Source of the DNA: Bradyrhizobium sp. WSM471
GTDB lineage: Bacteria; Pseudomonadota; Alphaproteobacteria; Rhizobiales; Xanthobacteraceae
Length of the DNA stretch: 64,000 nt
Assembly: GCF_000244915.1 (NCBI RefSeq)
Contig: NZ_CM001442.1
Span: 1,426,001 to 1,490,000, forward strand
Direction: 5' to 3'
Part shown: positions 29,036-37,901 of the stretch, in pieces
How positions within the stretch are numbered: position 1 is the stretch's first letter
Layout: each line of letters opens with the position of its first letter
The notes under the pieces: generated by a model
The model's input: only the letters and a program-made list of their open reading frames with translations
Told to the model about the DNA's origin: nothing
Database searches by the model: none
Position numbers and translations under genes: made by a program

Positions 29036-29236
29036 ATGAACGATGTTGACGCGCTGAAAGCGGAAATAAAGAAGCTCTCGGCGAAGGCGACCCAAGCCAA
29101 GATGGACCTCCACGACCTCTCCGAGGAGCTGCCGGTCAACTGGTGCTCGATCCTGAGTGTGGCGCAGAAAGCCCACGTTGCCTTCAGCGAGCTCGAAAGC
29201 AAGCGCCAAAATCTCCAAGCGCTAGACAAAGCATAG
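29036..29236 (+). CDS. Small nif-associated helical protein (DUF683, CCE_0567-like)
   Basis: 66 residues. It is two helices separated by a loop with LPVNWCSILSVAQKAHVAF, the part conserved in the family, in which a Cys and His are proposed metal ligands. Start MNDVDALKAEIKKLSAKATQ. It lies between the DUF269 gene and fdxB. Its role in nitrogenase maturation is inferred from constant linkage. Confidence 0.9.
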   Translation: MNDVDALKAEIKKLSAKATQAKMDLHDLSEELPVNWCSILSVAQKAHVAFSELESKRQNLQALDKA

Positions 29237-29249
29237 CGGATCTCGAGCC

Positions 29250-29534
29250 ATGTCATTTAGGACCCGCGACGGCCGCAGTTGGGAACCGGATTACCTGGTT
29301 TCTATCGATCTCAAGAAGTGCATCGGCTGCGGCCGCTGCTATAAGGTTTGCGGCCGCGAGGTCATGACGCTGAAGGGGCTAAGCGAGGCTGGCCAAATCA
29401 TCGATCTCGATGAGGAGGACGATGAGCTCGAAAAAAAGGTCATGGTGCTGAATGACGAAGGCGCTTGCATCGGCTGCAGCGCCTGCGCGCGGGTGTGTCC
29501 GACAAACTGTCAGACGCACGCGCCACGGGCTTGA
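29250..29534 (+). CDS. fdxB: Ferredoxin III, nif-specific (FdxB)
   Basis: 94 residues. Two [4Fe-4S] motifs: CIGCGRCYKVCGRE and CIGCSACARVCPTNC, separated by an acidic segment (DLDEEDDELEKK), as in FdxB proteins at the end of rhizobial nifENX operons. It is the last gene of the nifD operon. It probably carries electrons for cofactor assembly or nitrogenase. Confidence 0.95.
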   Translation: MSFRTRDGRSWEPDYLVSIDLKKCIGCGRCYKVCGREVMTLKGLSEAGQIIDLDEEDDELEKKVMVLNDEGACIGCSACARVCPTNCQTHAPRA

Positions 29535-30456
29535 AGCGACGTTCTCCGGTATCAATAGGGCTGCTTTGCCAGAGACGAAGGCAAGTCGGGAGATCCGGTA
29601 TCGAGCCGACTACATCTACGGTGCGATGTTCAAATATAGAAGCCCAGCCGGAGATTCATTTGCTATTCACCAACGTGCGACATCCAACCTGCTCTGTTGG
29701 CGCCAACCCAGCTTTCCTGAGCTGACCGTGCCCGAACATGGACTCTTGGCTGTCCTTCGGGGGGACCGGTCAAATGATCAAATGACACGACCGCGCCGTC
29801 TCGTGCTCGCGGACCACAGTAAGCACGGCGCAAGGAGTTGATGGGCCAGGTGACTTTGGTTGCGACATTCTGCATGGTTTCACGTCGTTCTCACTGTATT
29901 GATTACGCGCGGCTAACTCTGCTCCACCATGCCCCCAGCCAGGTTGGAGCAGCCAGTACGCGGCCACCCTATTTGAGATTGTCCGGAACCGCACGTCCAA
30001 GGCAACCCGCATAACACGGGAGCGCTGGGTCGAACTGATCAATGCACGTGCCAATCAATGGACAGGTCACCGCCCATCAGTGCGGCAGAAATGCTCGTGA
30101 GTAGCCTGTCGGCTGGCTAGCATAGCCTTGTTCAGGGCTGCGCGCGCAGTCTCCGCCTTTGCGCCAGATCAAGAGACACTCGGCAGGAGATGTGAGCGGC
30201 CTTGGGCGCCCCAGCTAGATCGCGCGGCAGTAAGGGGTGATCCTTAACTCGCTCAGCGCCCCGAGCCCGCCGCCGAGGGTTACGGCGAAGCCTACGTCGC
30301 GGCTCGCGGATGCGCATTCGCGTTTTGGCGACCGGAAGGGCGCGATGCGTGCCCGAAATCTGACGCTCACGCAAAGCATGTCAGTCTACAGTGGACCTAT
30401 TGGGCGTGTGGATGTTTTTCAAAGCGTTTTCATGTGCTTAGTGCGCGCGGAGCGCC
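29535..30456. other. Stretch without a recognisable gene
   Basis: Short frames on both strands without family patterns. No terminator with a U-tract was seen after fdxB. Confidence 0.4.
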
Positions 30457-30472
30457 TGGCACGGTGGTTGCT
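30457..30472 (+). promoter_or_regulatory. Sigma54 promoter of the thioredoxin-like gene
   Basis: TGGCACG-GTGG-TTGCT, a full consensus match 48 bp before the start codon. No exact TGT-N10-ACA site was found within 200 bp upstream. Confidence 0.8.
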
Positions 30473-30519
30473 AACTTAGTTTTGAGACAAGCTCTCGCAA
30501 CAACTGACTTGGAGAAGAA

Positions 30520-31683
30520 ATGATGGTGCTGTGCATGGCGACCCCGGCTCCTTCGCTCAAAGTCGAGAACTGGCTGCGTGGCGACCCCATTACGAACTTC
30601 CAGCCAGGGAAAGTGTACATCGTCGAATTTTGGGCAAGTTGGTGCGGTCCATGTGAGGAGGCGATGCCCCATCTCATTGAGCTGCAAGCAAAATACAAAG
30701 ACGAGGGGCTTGAGGTCGTCGGAGTCGCAGCTAGCGAACGAGCACCAACGGCGGATGAGGCTCGCACCAAGTTGGACGTATGGTTGACTGAGAAGTTCTC
30801 AAATTTGAACTATCGAATCGGGTTCGACAGTACGGGCGAAATGAACATGCTTTGGATGGATGCCAGCTCATCTGTTGGGATTCCGACATCGTTCGTCGTC
30901 GACCGCGACGGCCACATTGCCTTTATCGGTCATCCGATCACACTCGACGACGTCTTGCTGAAAATAATAAACGGCACTTGGCGCAGCAGCTATCAAGCTA
31001 AATCCGCTGATGCGAAACGGATTGCGGAAGGCCAGCGCCTAGCGCGCGAACGCTCAATGCACCGGAGAATTGGAGCGGCGATGGAAGCAAAGGACTGGCC
31101 GACAGCGCTATTAGCCGTCGAAGAGGGCATTGCCGCGACGCCGGACAATCTCCACTTCCGGGAGATTCATGCGCATCTGTTGCTTCACAAAATGCGCGAC
31201 ACGGCGACTGGTTTCCAGGTCTTACGCCAACTGGTTCGAGATGCGATTGAGAAACAGTCAGAGGCGTTGAGTGGCCTGGTTGGCGCGATGAGGCAACTCT
31301 TTAATGCGGAGAACGACAATACGCAGCTTCCGGGTGCGGAACGCTTTGCGATCGGCAGGGATGTTTCGGAACATATCCTCAATCCTGGGCAGGCCTTCGG
31401 CGGCCTCAACTGCTCTTCCTATATGGTGGTCGCTCAGTACTACCACGAGAGTGGTGACAAGCAACATGCGATCGAGCTGATCGAGCGGGCGATGACGTGG
31501 CTAGACGATCCGAAAGCTATGCCGGAATTGGCGGCGGAGCGTGCGAAGAAGTATTATATGCCGCGGCTGCTCCAAGCCTTGGCCAACTACAGGGACGAGA
31601 AGGTTTCTTGCGGCGGGTCTTGTTCGGTTCCGCGAGAGAAGTCTCCTGGAGCTCCCAACGTCCGGCCGCAGGAGGAGACATGA
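30520..31683 (+). CDS. TlpA/thioredoxin-like protein with C-terminal helical repeat region
   Basis: 387 residues from the first of several close ATGs, with GGAGAAG just upstream. Residues 8-150 are a TlpA-like thioredoxin fold with the active site WCGPC (41-45) and the cis-Pro in VGIPTSFVVDRDG (121-122). Residues 165-360 are helical, with TPR-like stretches such as MEAKDWPTALLAVEEGIAAT and SGDKQHAIELIERAMTW. The C-terminus holds a CGGSC motif. No signal peptide or membrane anchor is visible, so it is probably cytoplasmic, unlike TlpA itself. The sigma54 promoter at 30457 ties it to nitrogen fixation, probably as a thiol-redox factor for an oxygen-sensitive step. Confidence 0.82.
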   Translation: MMVLCMATPAPSLKVENWLRGDPITNFQPGKVYIVEFWASWCGPCEEAMPHLIELQAKYKDEGLEVVGVAASERAPTADEARTKLDVWLTEKFSNLNYRIGFDSTGEMNMLWMDASSSVGIPTSFVVDRDGHIAFIGHPITLDDVLLKIINGTWRSSYQAKSADAKRIAEGQRLARERSMHRRIGAAMEAKDWPTALLAVEEGIAATPDNLHFREIHAHLLLHKMRDTATGFQVLRQLVRDAIEKQSEALSGLVGAMRQLFNAENDNTQLPGAERFAIGRDVSEHILNPGQAFGGLNCSSYMVVAQYYHESGDKQHAIELIERAMTWLDDPKAMPELAAERAKKYYMPRLLQALANYRDEKVSCGGSCSVPREKSPGAPNVRPQEET

Positions 31684-32446
31684 GAGAAATGTTAATCAGA
31701 AGACGCACCATCGGGCCCAATTAAGCGCCTTCGAAACGCTCGCGACCAGCAGAATCATTCAGGGTGATTGCGACATGCAGGTCACAAGGAAAACCCAGCC
31801 GACAACGAGCGATGCCACGCCCTGCGGCCCTTCGTTGCTGGAGTCTCGTTAGTGCTTGTATTCAAGGGATGCCGGCTCCGCCGTTTTTACATGCTCTGGT
31901 TTGTAGCTCGATATTATGATCTGCTACTCACATCGAGCGTTACTCACGCAGTTATGTTCGCCTTGCCGGCACAAACCGCCCCTTCGAAGAACTTAAATGC
32001 AGCATCGAGGTTCGATCCGGCAGTCTTCTACCGGTTGCGCCGCCGCAGACGTGGATTCCATGCTCTATTGGGCTATCATAGTGAACAGAACTTGTTGTTC
32101 GTAAAAAAGATGAGGTGGCCAGTTCAGAAAATGCTGAAGGCGAGTTGAGAGTGTCCGATCTCGAATGCTTCAAGCCATAGATCCGTGACTCCTCAACATC
32201 AATTCTTGCGAAGCATACCGCACAAGTAGCGGTCATGTTCGCGACCACCGAACGCGCGACCAAGACCACCACGGCCTCCGGGGCCCGGGGAGGCATGCGC
32301 GCCTACTTCGTCGACTGAACGCACCAGCTCCACCGAAGCCCGCTGCCGTTGCTCGCGTACTTTTTTTGTTGTCTGCACAGCCTGATCCGGAAGAGTGGAA
32401 TCCGAGTTTCCGACCAGATCATGCTCAAACCGAAATGGAGGAAAAT
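31684..32446. other. Region without a certain gene
   Basis: A 25-codon frame at about 31774-31851 and a longer unsupported frame to 32148 are present, but neither is recognisable. The right end holds GGAGGA before the dead asd gene. Confidence 0.35.
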
Positions 32447-33312
32447 GTGAGTAACGACCCCGTGCTCGCGATTGTCGGCGGTCACCGCCGCGGGGGGCGC
32501 CGAATTCACGCCTTCACGGACAACCGCGGCTTTCGCCCCGGCAGGCTGAAGCGCTGGCCAGCCCCCGCTCGGCCGGCAAGACGATGTCGTTCTGGAGTAA
32601 GGGCGTCGTGATCGAGGAGCTGACGACATCGCCCTGTTCTCGGATGGCAACGGCATCTCCAAAACGACGCGCCGATCGCGGTTAGGGCAGGCGCTGTCGT
32701 GGTCGACAACTCCTCCGCTTTCCGAATGGATCCGAACCTCCCGCTGGTGATCCTCGAGATCAATGCGGCCCGCGTCCGCGACCGCAAGGGGCTCATCGCC
32801 AACCCGAAGTACGCCGCGACCAAGGCGCTGGTGCTGCTTTGGTCAATCCACCAGAAGAACCGCATCAAGCGCATGATAAGCGCAACTTACCGGGCCGCCA
32901 GCGGGGCCGGCGCCGCTGTAGGAAGGCGTTCCTGAAATTCACGCCTGTCAATCTCAATTGCCAACTTTCAAGTTCTTCGAGGACGGGATAATCGTGACTG
33001 GTGTGACCTGCATGCGCGTACCCGTGCTGCGCGCCCATCAACTTCGAAGGCGAGAAGCCGATCAGCGAGGAGCATGTGCGCCCGTTCATGGCGCAAGCGC
33101 CCGGCGTGAAGGTCGTCCGACCGCACCAAAAACGAGGTCCGATACCAATCGCCGCCGCTGACCAGGGTGATGTTCTGGTCGGCCGCATCCACAAGGACCT
33201 CAGCGATCCCTCAGGGCATCCGATCTCGATGTTCGTTGCGGCGGATCAACTGCTCAAAGGCGCGGCGTTGAACGCCATGCAGATCGCAGGGCTGTTGCTG
33301 GACCTGTCATCA
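32447..33312 (+). pseudogene. Aspartate-semialdehyde dehydrogenase (asd) pseudogene
   Basis: A GTG start with GGAGGA upstream opens a frame reading VSNDPVLAIVGG, the Rossmann start of Asd. After a shift it continues as VVVDNSSAFRMDPNLPLVIL, RVRDRKGLIANPKYAATKAL and WSIHQKNRIKRMI with AASGAGAA. After two stops and another shift it reads INFEGEKPISEEHVRPFMAQ and LLKGAALNAMQIAGLLL. In intact Asd the catalytic Cys lies in ANPNCAA; here it is Tyr (ANPKYAA). The frameshifts and the lost nucleophile show it is dead. A working copy presumably exists elsewhere in the genome. Confidence 0.8.
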
Positions 33313-34039
33313 GGCGCACGCCGAGACGATAGGTCTAAGCCTGGGTGGCCGAAGCCGAGGCTGACGGGAAATCCACCCGCCTGCTCGACCTCGCGGGTGC
33401 TGCTGATTACCGCGACGGGTACTCGGGCACTGCTACACAGTTGCCAGCACCTCCACCCCTTTGGCGACCACTCCGTCCTCCACACTCCCTGCGGCGGATT
33501 CTATCGGGCGATTTCGCACGTGCGCTACCGCGCATCCGGGTCGGCGCGAGTTCTGCATCCAGCCGTGGTCGCTGCAGTCGCGGATGCCGCCGGCTTCCGC
33601 AGCACGGACATCGCGCAGCCCCGGAATGTCCGGATCACCGGCGGCCCTTCCGTGAACATCAGCATAGTGACCGCTCCTCGCGCGACATCTCAGCGCCGCT
33701 CAGGCCGGCAAAGGCCTGGAGCGCAACGCCAAAGCCAATCCACACACCGTCGATCAGCCTTTGAAGTGTGACCGCGACCATGAACCGGTCAGATTTGGAA
33801 TGTCCTGATCACGATAGACCCGCTCAGTCGGACCGTCGCGGTAAGCTGGCCTCAGCGTGATGACGACAGTGCTCTTGGCCAACACACGACCAGCAGAGTG
33901 GGCCTGTCATCTGCTCGAAAAGCGGGGCCGGAAGTGCATGGCCAAAGTTTGAAAGAGCCCGCCGCAGGCGAAGCGTTTGCAGTGAATCTCCTTGCGGCGG
34001 ACTGTCGAGCTGGCGAGAAAAGGGGTCTGAGGCGATGCC
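33313..34039. other. Region without a recognisable gene
   Basis: Long frames here read through the eroded DNA after the asd pseudogene and show no family pattern. Confidence 0.4.
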
Positions 34040-34630
34040 TCAGACTGGGCGGTTTTCGCTTCTGTTCTTCACCGGCTCCATTTTGGCTAGGCCGTCCTCG
34101 TATGAGATCTCCGTGTATGATCCATCGATTTCCTTGGCCGCATCAAGCAAGTAGTCGAGCCTCGCGGCGGTACCGAGCTTCTTGAGGTCGTTCTTGTCAA
34201 TGCCGGCGAGGTCCATCATCTCCTTCCATACGGTTGATTCGTTGCAAGGCAGAATGCGGAAGGTGATGTCGCCTATTTTTGTGCGGTACTTCGCGAGCAG
34301 ATCAATGTTGTTGCAGAAGATGAAATAGCTGCCGTTGGGGCTCAGCCTGCCATCCAGCACCTTCGCGGCCTCGGGCAGATAAGCGAAAGAATGCAGGTAT
34401 CCGGCAAGGACTGGGATGGCTGGTTCGCCTTCCTGTGCAATTGCAAGAACTTGTTCGATGGAATAATCCGGCGGTCGTTTCTCGTCGGCGAGCTGGGCTT
34501 GGAACTTCAGCGCGATGTCGCCTCGAAATCCAAATCGCCCCGACTTCGTTGTTTCACTCTTAAGCACCGCATTCAGCAATCGCCCCTCCTTGTCCAGCGG
34601 GCCGAGAGCGGTGTTGTCGATCGAGGTCAT
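34040..34630 (-). CDS. Conserved-looking protein of unknown function
   Basis: 196 residues from ATG 34630 (complement), with GGAGG eight bases before it. The open frame continues 14 codons upstream. A soluble, mixed helical protein with PPDYSIEQVLAIAQEGEPAI, NGSYFIFCNNIDLLAKYRTK and LGTAARLDYLLDAAKEIDGS. I recognise no domain. Good ribosome binding site, coding-like composition and no frameshift argue that it is real. It lies between the asd pseudogene and the iscA promoter, on the opposite strand. Confidence 0.65.
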   Translation of the reverse strand: MTSIDNTALGPLDKEGRLLNAVLKSETTKSGRFGFRGDIALKFQAQLADEKRPPDYSIEQVLAIAQEGEPAIPVLAGYLHSFAYLPEAAKVLDGRLSPNGSYFIFCNNIDLLAKYRTKIGDITFRILPCNESTVWKEMMDLAGIDKNDLKKLGTAARLDYLLDAAKEIDGSYTEISYEDGLAKMEPVKNRSENRPV

Positions 34631-34827
34631 GGAAGCCTCCTCATCAATTTGTGGTGTGCACGGGTCGCCCAATGCGACGTGCCCCTACCTTCCTGCAAGT
34701 TGTTTGCCGTCCGCTATGTCCACAGCGACGTAGAGCGTAAACGGCGGCTTGGCACGATTTGCGTGGATACCTGCTGCCACCATCACGAGGCCTCGCACGC
34801 ATGACATCCTGCTGCCGGAAAACCGCC

Positions 34828-34843
34828 TGTCGCGAACCCGACA
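34828..34843. promoter_or_regulatory. NifA upstream activator sequence of the iscA-nifS operon
   Basis: CCTGTCGCGAACCCGACAGG: TGT-N10-ACA within a longer imperfect palindrome, 60 bp before the -24 element. Confidence 0.75.
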
Positions 34844-34902
34844 GGTCGCAAATCGAATGGTGGGCCTCTGCAACAGAAAGCTGGTTTCATCTGCATCTCA
34901 AC

Positions 34903-34918
34903 TGGCATGGGATTTGCC
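34903..34918 (+). promoter_or_regulatory. Sigma54 promoter of iscA-nifU-like-nifS-nifT
   Basis: TGGCATG-GGAT-TTGCC, 38 bp before the iscA start. Confidence 0.8.
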
Positions 34919-34955
34919 ATTTGTGCTTTGCGAGAGAACTGAGAACGAGTCAGAG

Positions 34956-35276
34956 ATGATCAACCTAACGGATAGCGCCATCAACGCACTGAAGGCCGCA
35001 ATCTCCTCGACTGCGCAGCCGGCAAGCGGTTTGCGGATCATGATCGAAGGCGGCGGCTGCCAGGGATTCACATATAAAATGGGTCTTGCTCATGAGCCAA
35101 GCTCCGATGAGACCGTGTTCGAGCAAGGCGGGATTAAAGTCTTTGTCGACAACGCGAGCCGGGTGCATCTCAACGGCACCACGATCGATTTCGTGGTGTC
35201 GCTCGAAGGATCAGGATTCCGCTTCGATAACCCAAATGCCAAATCGAGCTGTTCATGCGGCAAATCGTTCAGCTGA
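34956..35276 (+). CDS. IscA/HesB-type Fe-S assembly protein
   Basis: 106 residues from ATG 34956. A-type carrier with three conserved Cys: GGCQGF and the C-terminal SCSCGKSF. Stretch LTDSAINALKAAISSTAQPA and GLRIMIEGGGCQGFTYKMGL are typical. As the first gene of a NifA/sigma54 operon with a NifU C-terminal-domain gene and nifS, it is a dedicated Fe-S assembly factor for nitrogenase in place of a full NifU. This arrangement is known from Bradyrhizobium. Confidence 0.93.
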   Translation: MINLTDSAINALKAAISSTAQPASGLRIMIEGGGCQGFTYKMGLAHEPSSDETVFEQGGIKVFVDNASRVHLNGTTIDFVVSLEGSGFRFDNPNAKSSCSCGKSFS

Positions 35277-35315
35277 GTCGCCTTGGTACGCTTGGCAATG
35301 GAATGAGCATCGAAC

Positions 35316-35609
35316 ATGGGCCTGAAGGCTGAACCTACGAAGCAGTCTTGGACTATCGAGCCTTCCGATCGCGAGCGGATTGTCCGCGCCGTGCTCGATG
35401 AGAGTCGGCCAAGCCTCAGGCGCGATCGGGGACATTGTGAGCTCGTCGCAATAGACGGCAACAAGATCATGGTCGGGCTAACCGGCGCTTGCAGGGTATG
35501 CAAGCTTGCGGGCACGACGCTCGCGGCTATTCAGGCGCGCCTGATCGAGCGGCTCGGAAAGTTTGCCCGCCTGATCCCGTTCCCCGGAGCTGCCAAAGTG
35601 AGGGCTTAA
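35316..35609 (+). CDS. NifU C-terminal (Nfu-type) domain protein
   Basis: 97 residues. It contains only the Nfu scaffold domain, with RIVRAVLDESRPSLRRDRGH and the CxxC site GACRVCKLAGTTL that binds a bridging [4Fe-4S] cluster. The IscU-like and central ferredoxin domains of full NifU are absent, and the short length is normal for Bradyrhizobium. The next gene, nifS, starts immediately after its stop (35610). Confidence 0.88.
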   Translation: MGLKAEPTKQSWTIEPSDRERIVRAVLDESRPSLRRDRGHCELVAIDGNKIMVGLTGACRVCKLAGTTLAAIQARLIERLGKFARLIPFPGAAKVRA

Positions 35610-36821
35610 ATGCAGAGCGAACTCTCCGTGCGGCCGATTTACCTGGACAATAACGCCACGACCCCTGCACATCCTTTGGTGGTCGCCGCGATGCTGCCGT
35701 TCTTCTCTGGGCAATTCGGCAATGCGTCGTCCGGGCATGCATTCGGCATTGAGGTTGCACCCGCATTGACGCAGGCGCGCCGAAATGTGCAGGCTCTCAT
35801 TGGCGCGGCATTCGATCACGAAATCGTTTTCACCTCCGGCGCGACGGAATCTGACAACACTGCGATCCTGTCCGCGCTCGCCGTGCAGGAAGGACGCGAC
35901 GAGATCGTCACAACCGCCGTTGAGCATTCGGCCGTGCTCTCTCTTGCCGAGGAGCTGGGCCGACGAGGAATCAAGATCCATGTCATTCCGGTCGATGCAA
36001 ACGGTCGATTGGACATCGAGAGTTATGGCAATGCCTTGTCGGAGCGTACGTCAGTCGCCTCGATCATGTGGGCCAATAATGAGACCGGTACGACCTTTCC
36101 GGTGAAGTCCCTCGCCAAGATGGCGCGCTCAGTCGGCGCGCTCTTTCACACCGATGCAGTCCAGGCCGTCGGGCGGATTCCCATTGACCTGAAGACGACG
36201 GACATCGATATGCTGTCGCTCTCCGGCCACAAGCTCCATGGTCCGAAGGGCATCGGCGCGCTGTATGTGCGCAAGGACATTAAGTTCCGGCCGCTGATCT
36301 TCGGCGGCGTGCAAGAGCGGCGTCGCCGCGCTGGCACCGAAAACGTCCCAGGCATTGTTGGGCTCGGCAAGGCGGCGGAACTCGCGGCGGCACACCTCAT
36401 ACAAGATCAGATCCAGATTTGCGCCCTTCGCGACCGGCTGGAGCGCGGCATTCTCGCGCTCGGCGGTTGCATCGTGCTTGGTGATATCAAAAACCGCCTG
36501 CCAAATACCTCTAACATTGCCTTCGAGCGTCTCGAAGCGGAGGCCATCGTCCACCACCTGAATCGTGACGGAATTGCCACCTCACTCGGTTCAGCCTGCG
36601 CGTGCGGCTCGATGGAGCCGTCCCATGTCCTGCGCGCGATGAGAGTAGCGCCGGCGTTTTTGCGGGGTGCGGTTCGCTTCTCGCTCTCGCGAGAGACGGC
36701 GCTGGATGAGATCGATCGTGTGCTGCAAGTCCTGGCGCACATTACTTCCGAACAGAGAGCCTTGTTGCGTGCGTGTCAGGAGCGTGCGGGCGAGAGTTCG
36801 CAACCTGCAGAGCCCCTATGA
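35610..36821 (+). CDS. nifS: Cysteine desulfurase NifS
   Basis: 403 residues. It supplies sulfur for nitrogenase Fe-S clusters. The PLP lysine is K208 in MLSLSGHKLHGPKGIGALYV, the PLP-binding His region is in TTAVEHSAVL, and the catalytic Cys is C330 in SLGSACACGSMEPSHVLRAM. The N-terminus IYLDNNATTPAHPLVV is typical. Start and stop abut the neighbours (the stop overlaps the nifT start), so the operon is tightly coupled. Confidence 0.97.
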   Translation: MQSELSVRPIYLDNNATTPAHPLVVAAMLPFFSGQFGNASSGHAFGIEVAPALTQARRNVQALIGAAFDHEIVFTSGATESDNTAILSALAVQEGRDEIVTTAVEHSAVLSLAEELGRRGIKIHVIPVDANGRLDIESYGNALSERTSVASIMWANNETGTTFPVKSLAKMARSVGALFHTDAVQAVGRIPIDLKTTDIDMLSLSGHKLHGPKGIGALYVRKDIKFRPLIFGGVQERRRRAGTENVPGIVGLGKAAELAAAHLIQDQIQICALRDRLERGILALGGCIVLGDIKNRLPNTSNIAFERLEAEAIVHHLNRDGIATSLGSACACGSMEPSHVLRAMRVAPAFLRGAVRFSLSRETALDEIDRVLQVLAHITSEQRALLRACQERAGESSQPAEPL

Positions 36822-37042
36822 AGGTCATGATTCGTCGTTCGCCTGAGACAGGCCTTTCGATTTATGTACCCAAGAAAGATCTTGAGGAGCCGATCGTCGG
36901 CTGGGAGCACGAGACGCTGTGGGGTGGTTGGATTAAAATCGCAAACGGCTGGGTGCTCGACCTACCGGCGATGGCGAGCGACACCACCCTACCAATCACC
37001 ATAAACGCCAAGAAGCGCGGCGGCGAAGCAACCGAAAAATGA
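36818..37042 (+). CDS. nifT: NifT/FixU protein
   Basis: 74 residues. It starts with an ATGA overlap on the nifS stop. The sequence MKVMIRRSPETGLSIYVPKK followed by DLEEPIVGWE and WGGWIKIANGWVLDLP is the NifT/FixU signature. Small beta-rich protein of unknown exact role; mutants in other diazotrophs have mild effects. Last clear gene of the iscA operon. Confidence 0.93.
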   Translation: MKVMIRRSPETGLSIYVPKKDLEEPIVGWEHETLWGGWIKIANGWVLDLPAMASDTTLPITINAKKRGGEATEK

Positions 37043-37724
37043 AACTCCGTGTCTATGGACGTCGTCAAACTGGGATGTCCAGGGAAGTCTTGGCGGGCGC
37101 GGTGAGCGCGTACCGGTCAACGCGACAGCCCATGCAGCCTTGTTCGGAACCAAGATCGTGCTGCCGCGCGCTGCCAATGGCAGTATCTTGGCCGGGGCGC
37201 AGCATCGAGGCATCCGGCCAGCGGGATGGCGTTGGTGGGGAGGCCTTCGCGACCTCCCCTTTTCGGCGACCGCCAGGCCGCTCGTTGCATTCCGCGCGGC
37301 TTAACAGCGTCAGGCCAATGGCTGGACTCCATAAGGTTCAGCTTTGAATGGTTGAGTCGCGCGCCGGCCCAGATCGCAGGCTCAGAAGTATCAACCTTCG
37401 TGATGATCCCTGACCCTGGCGAGCGGGCGTTTCTCTTCACCTGGTTGACAATGCCCTTCCGGAGCATCACGCAGGGTTCGCGTGATCTTCCATGGCATAG
37501 GTCAGTCACAGGACTGCTTTCTCTGCTTCTAGGCTCGCCTTATCAACCTGTCCTTCAAAGCGCCCCGGACGTCTTTTGCGGATTGTGCTTTGCCTAGGCG
37601 TCACGTTCTGACGGAAGATCAACTTTCAAACGACGCCACCCGCCTGCCGTTTGCCGAAGCCATAGCTGAAGCAGCCTGCCGGGCCTCAAAACAATGGTGT
37701 CAGCGCTGTTGTGATCGCAACCCC
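37043..37724. other. Region between nifT and the nifB control region; possible gene remnant
   Basis: One plus-strand frame at about 37118-37303 reads VNATAHAALFGTKIVLPRAA, then GSILAGAQHRG, and ends with a stop. It looks like eroded coding sequence but no family could be named. The rest is featureless. Confidence 0.35.
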
Positions 37725-37740
37725 TGTCAGCTTTCCAACA
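37725..37740. promoter_or_regulatory. NifA upstream activator sequence of nifB
   Basis: Exact TGT-N10-ACA, 78 bp upstream of the nifB -24 element. Confidence 0.75.
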
Positions 37741-37817
37741 TGAATTGATAAAGCTAACAATCGACCAGGGCTTAGCTAAGTGCTTGAAAGCGAAATGTTA
37801 AATTCATCCTGCAGGAA

Positions 37818-37833
37818 TGGCACGCCAGTTGCT
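37818..37833 (+). promoter_or_regulatory. Sigma54 promoter of nifB
   Basis: TGGCACG-CCAG-TTGCT, full consensus. ATGGCACGCCAGTTGCT is identical over 17 bp to the nifH promoter at 43727-43743. Confidence 0.88.
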
Positions 37834-37901
37834 CTTGGCTTTCCAGAAAGACTCTGGGGATGCTTGCCGAAAGGGTTCGGCTTGCGAAGAGAATTGGAAC
37901 A

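Noticed and set aside
34747..34762. TGGCACGATTTGCG as a sigma54 promoter before iscA
   Set aside because: The GG and GC pairs are two bases too close; the element at 34903 has correct spacing.
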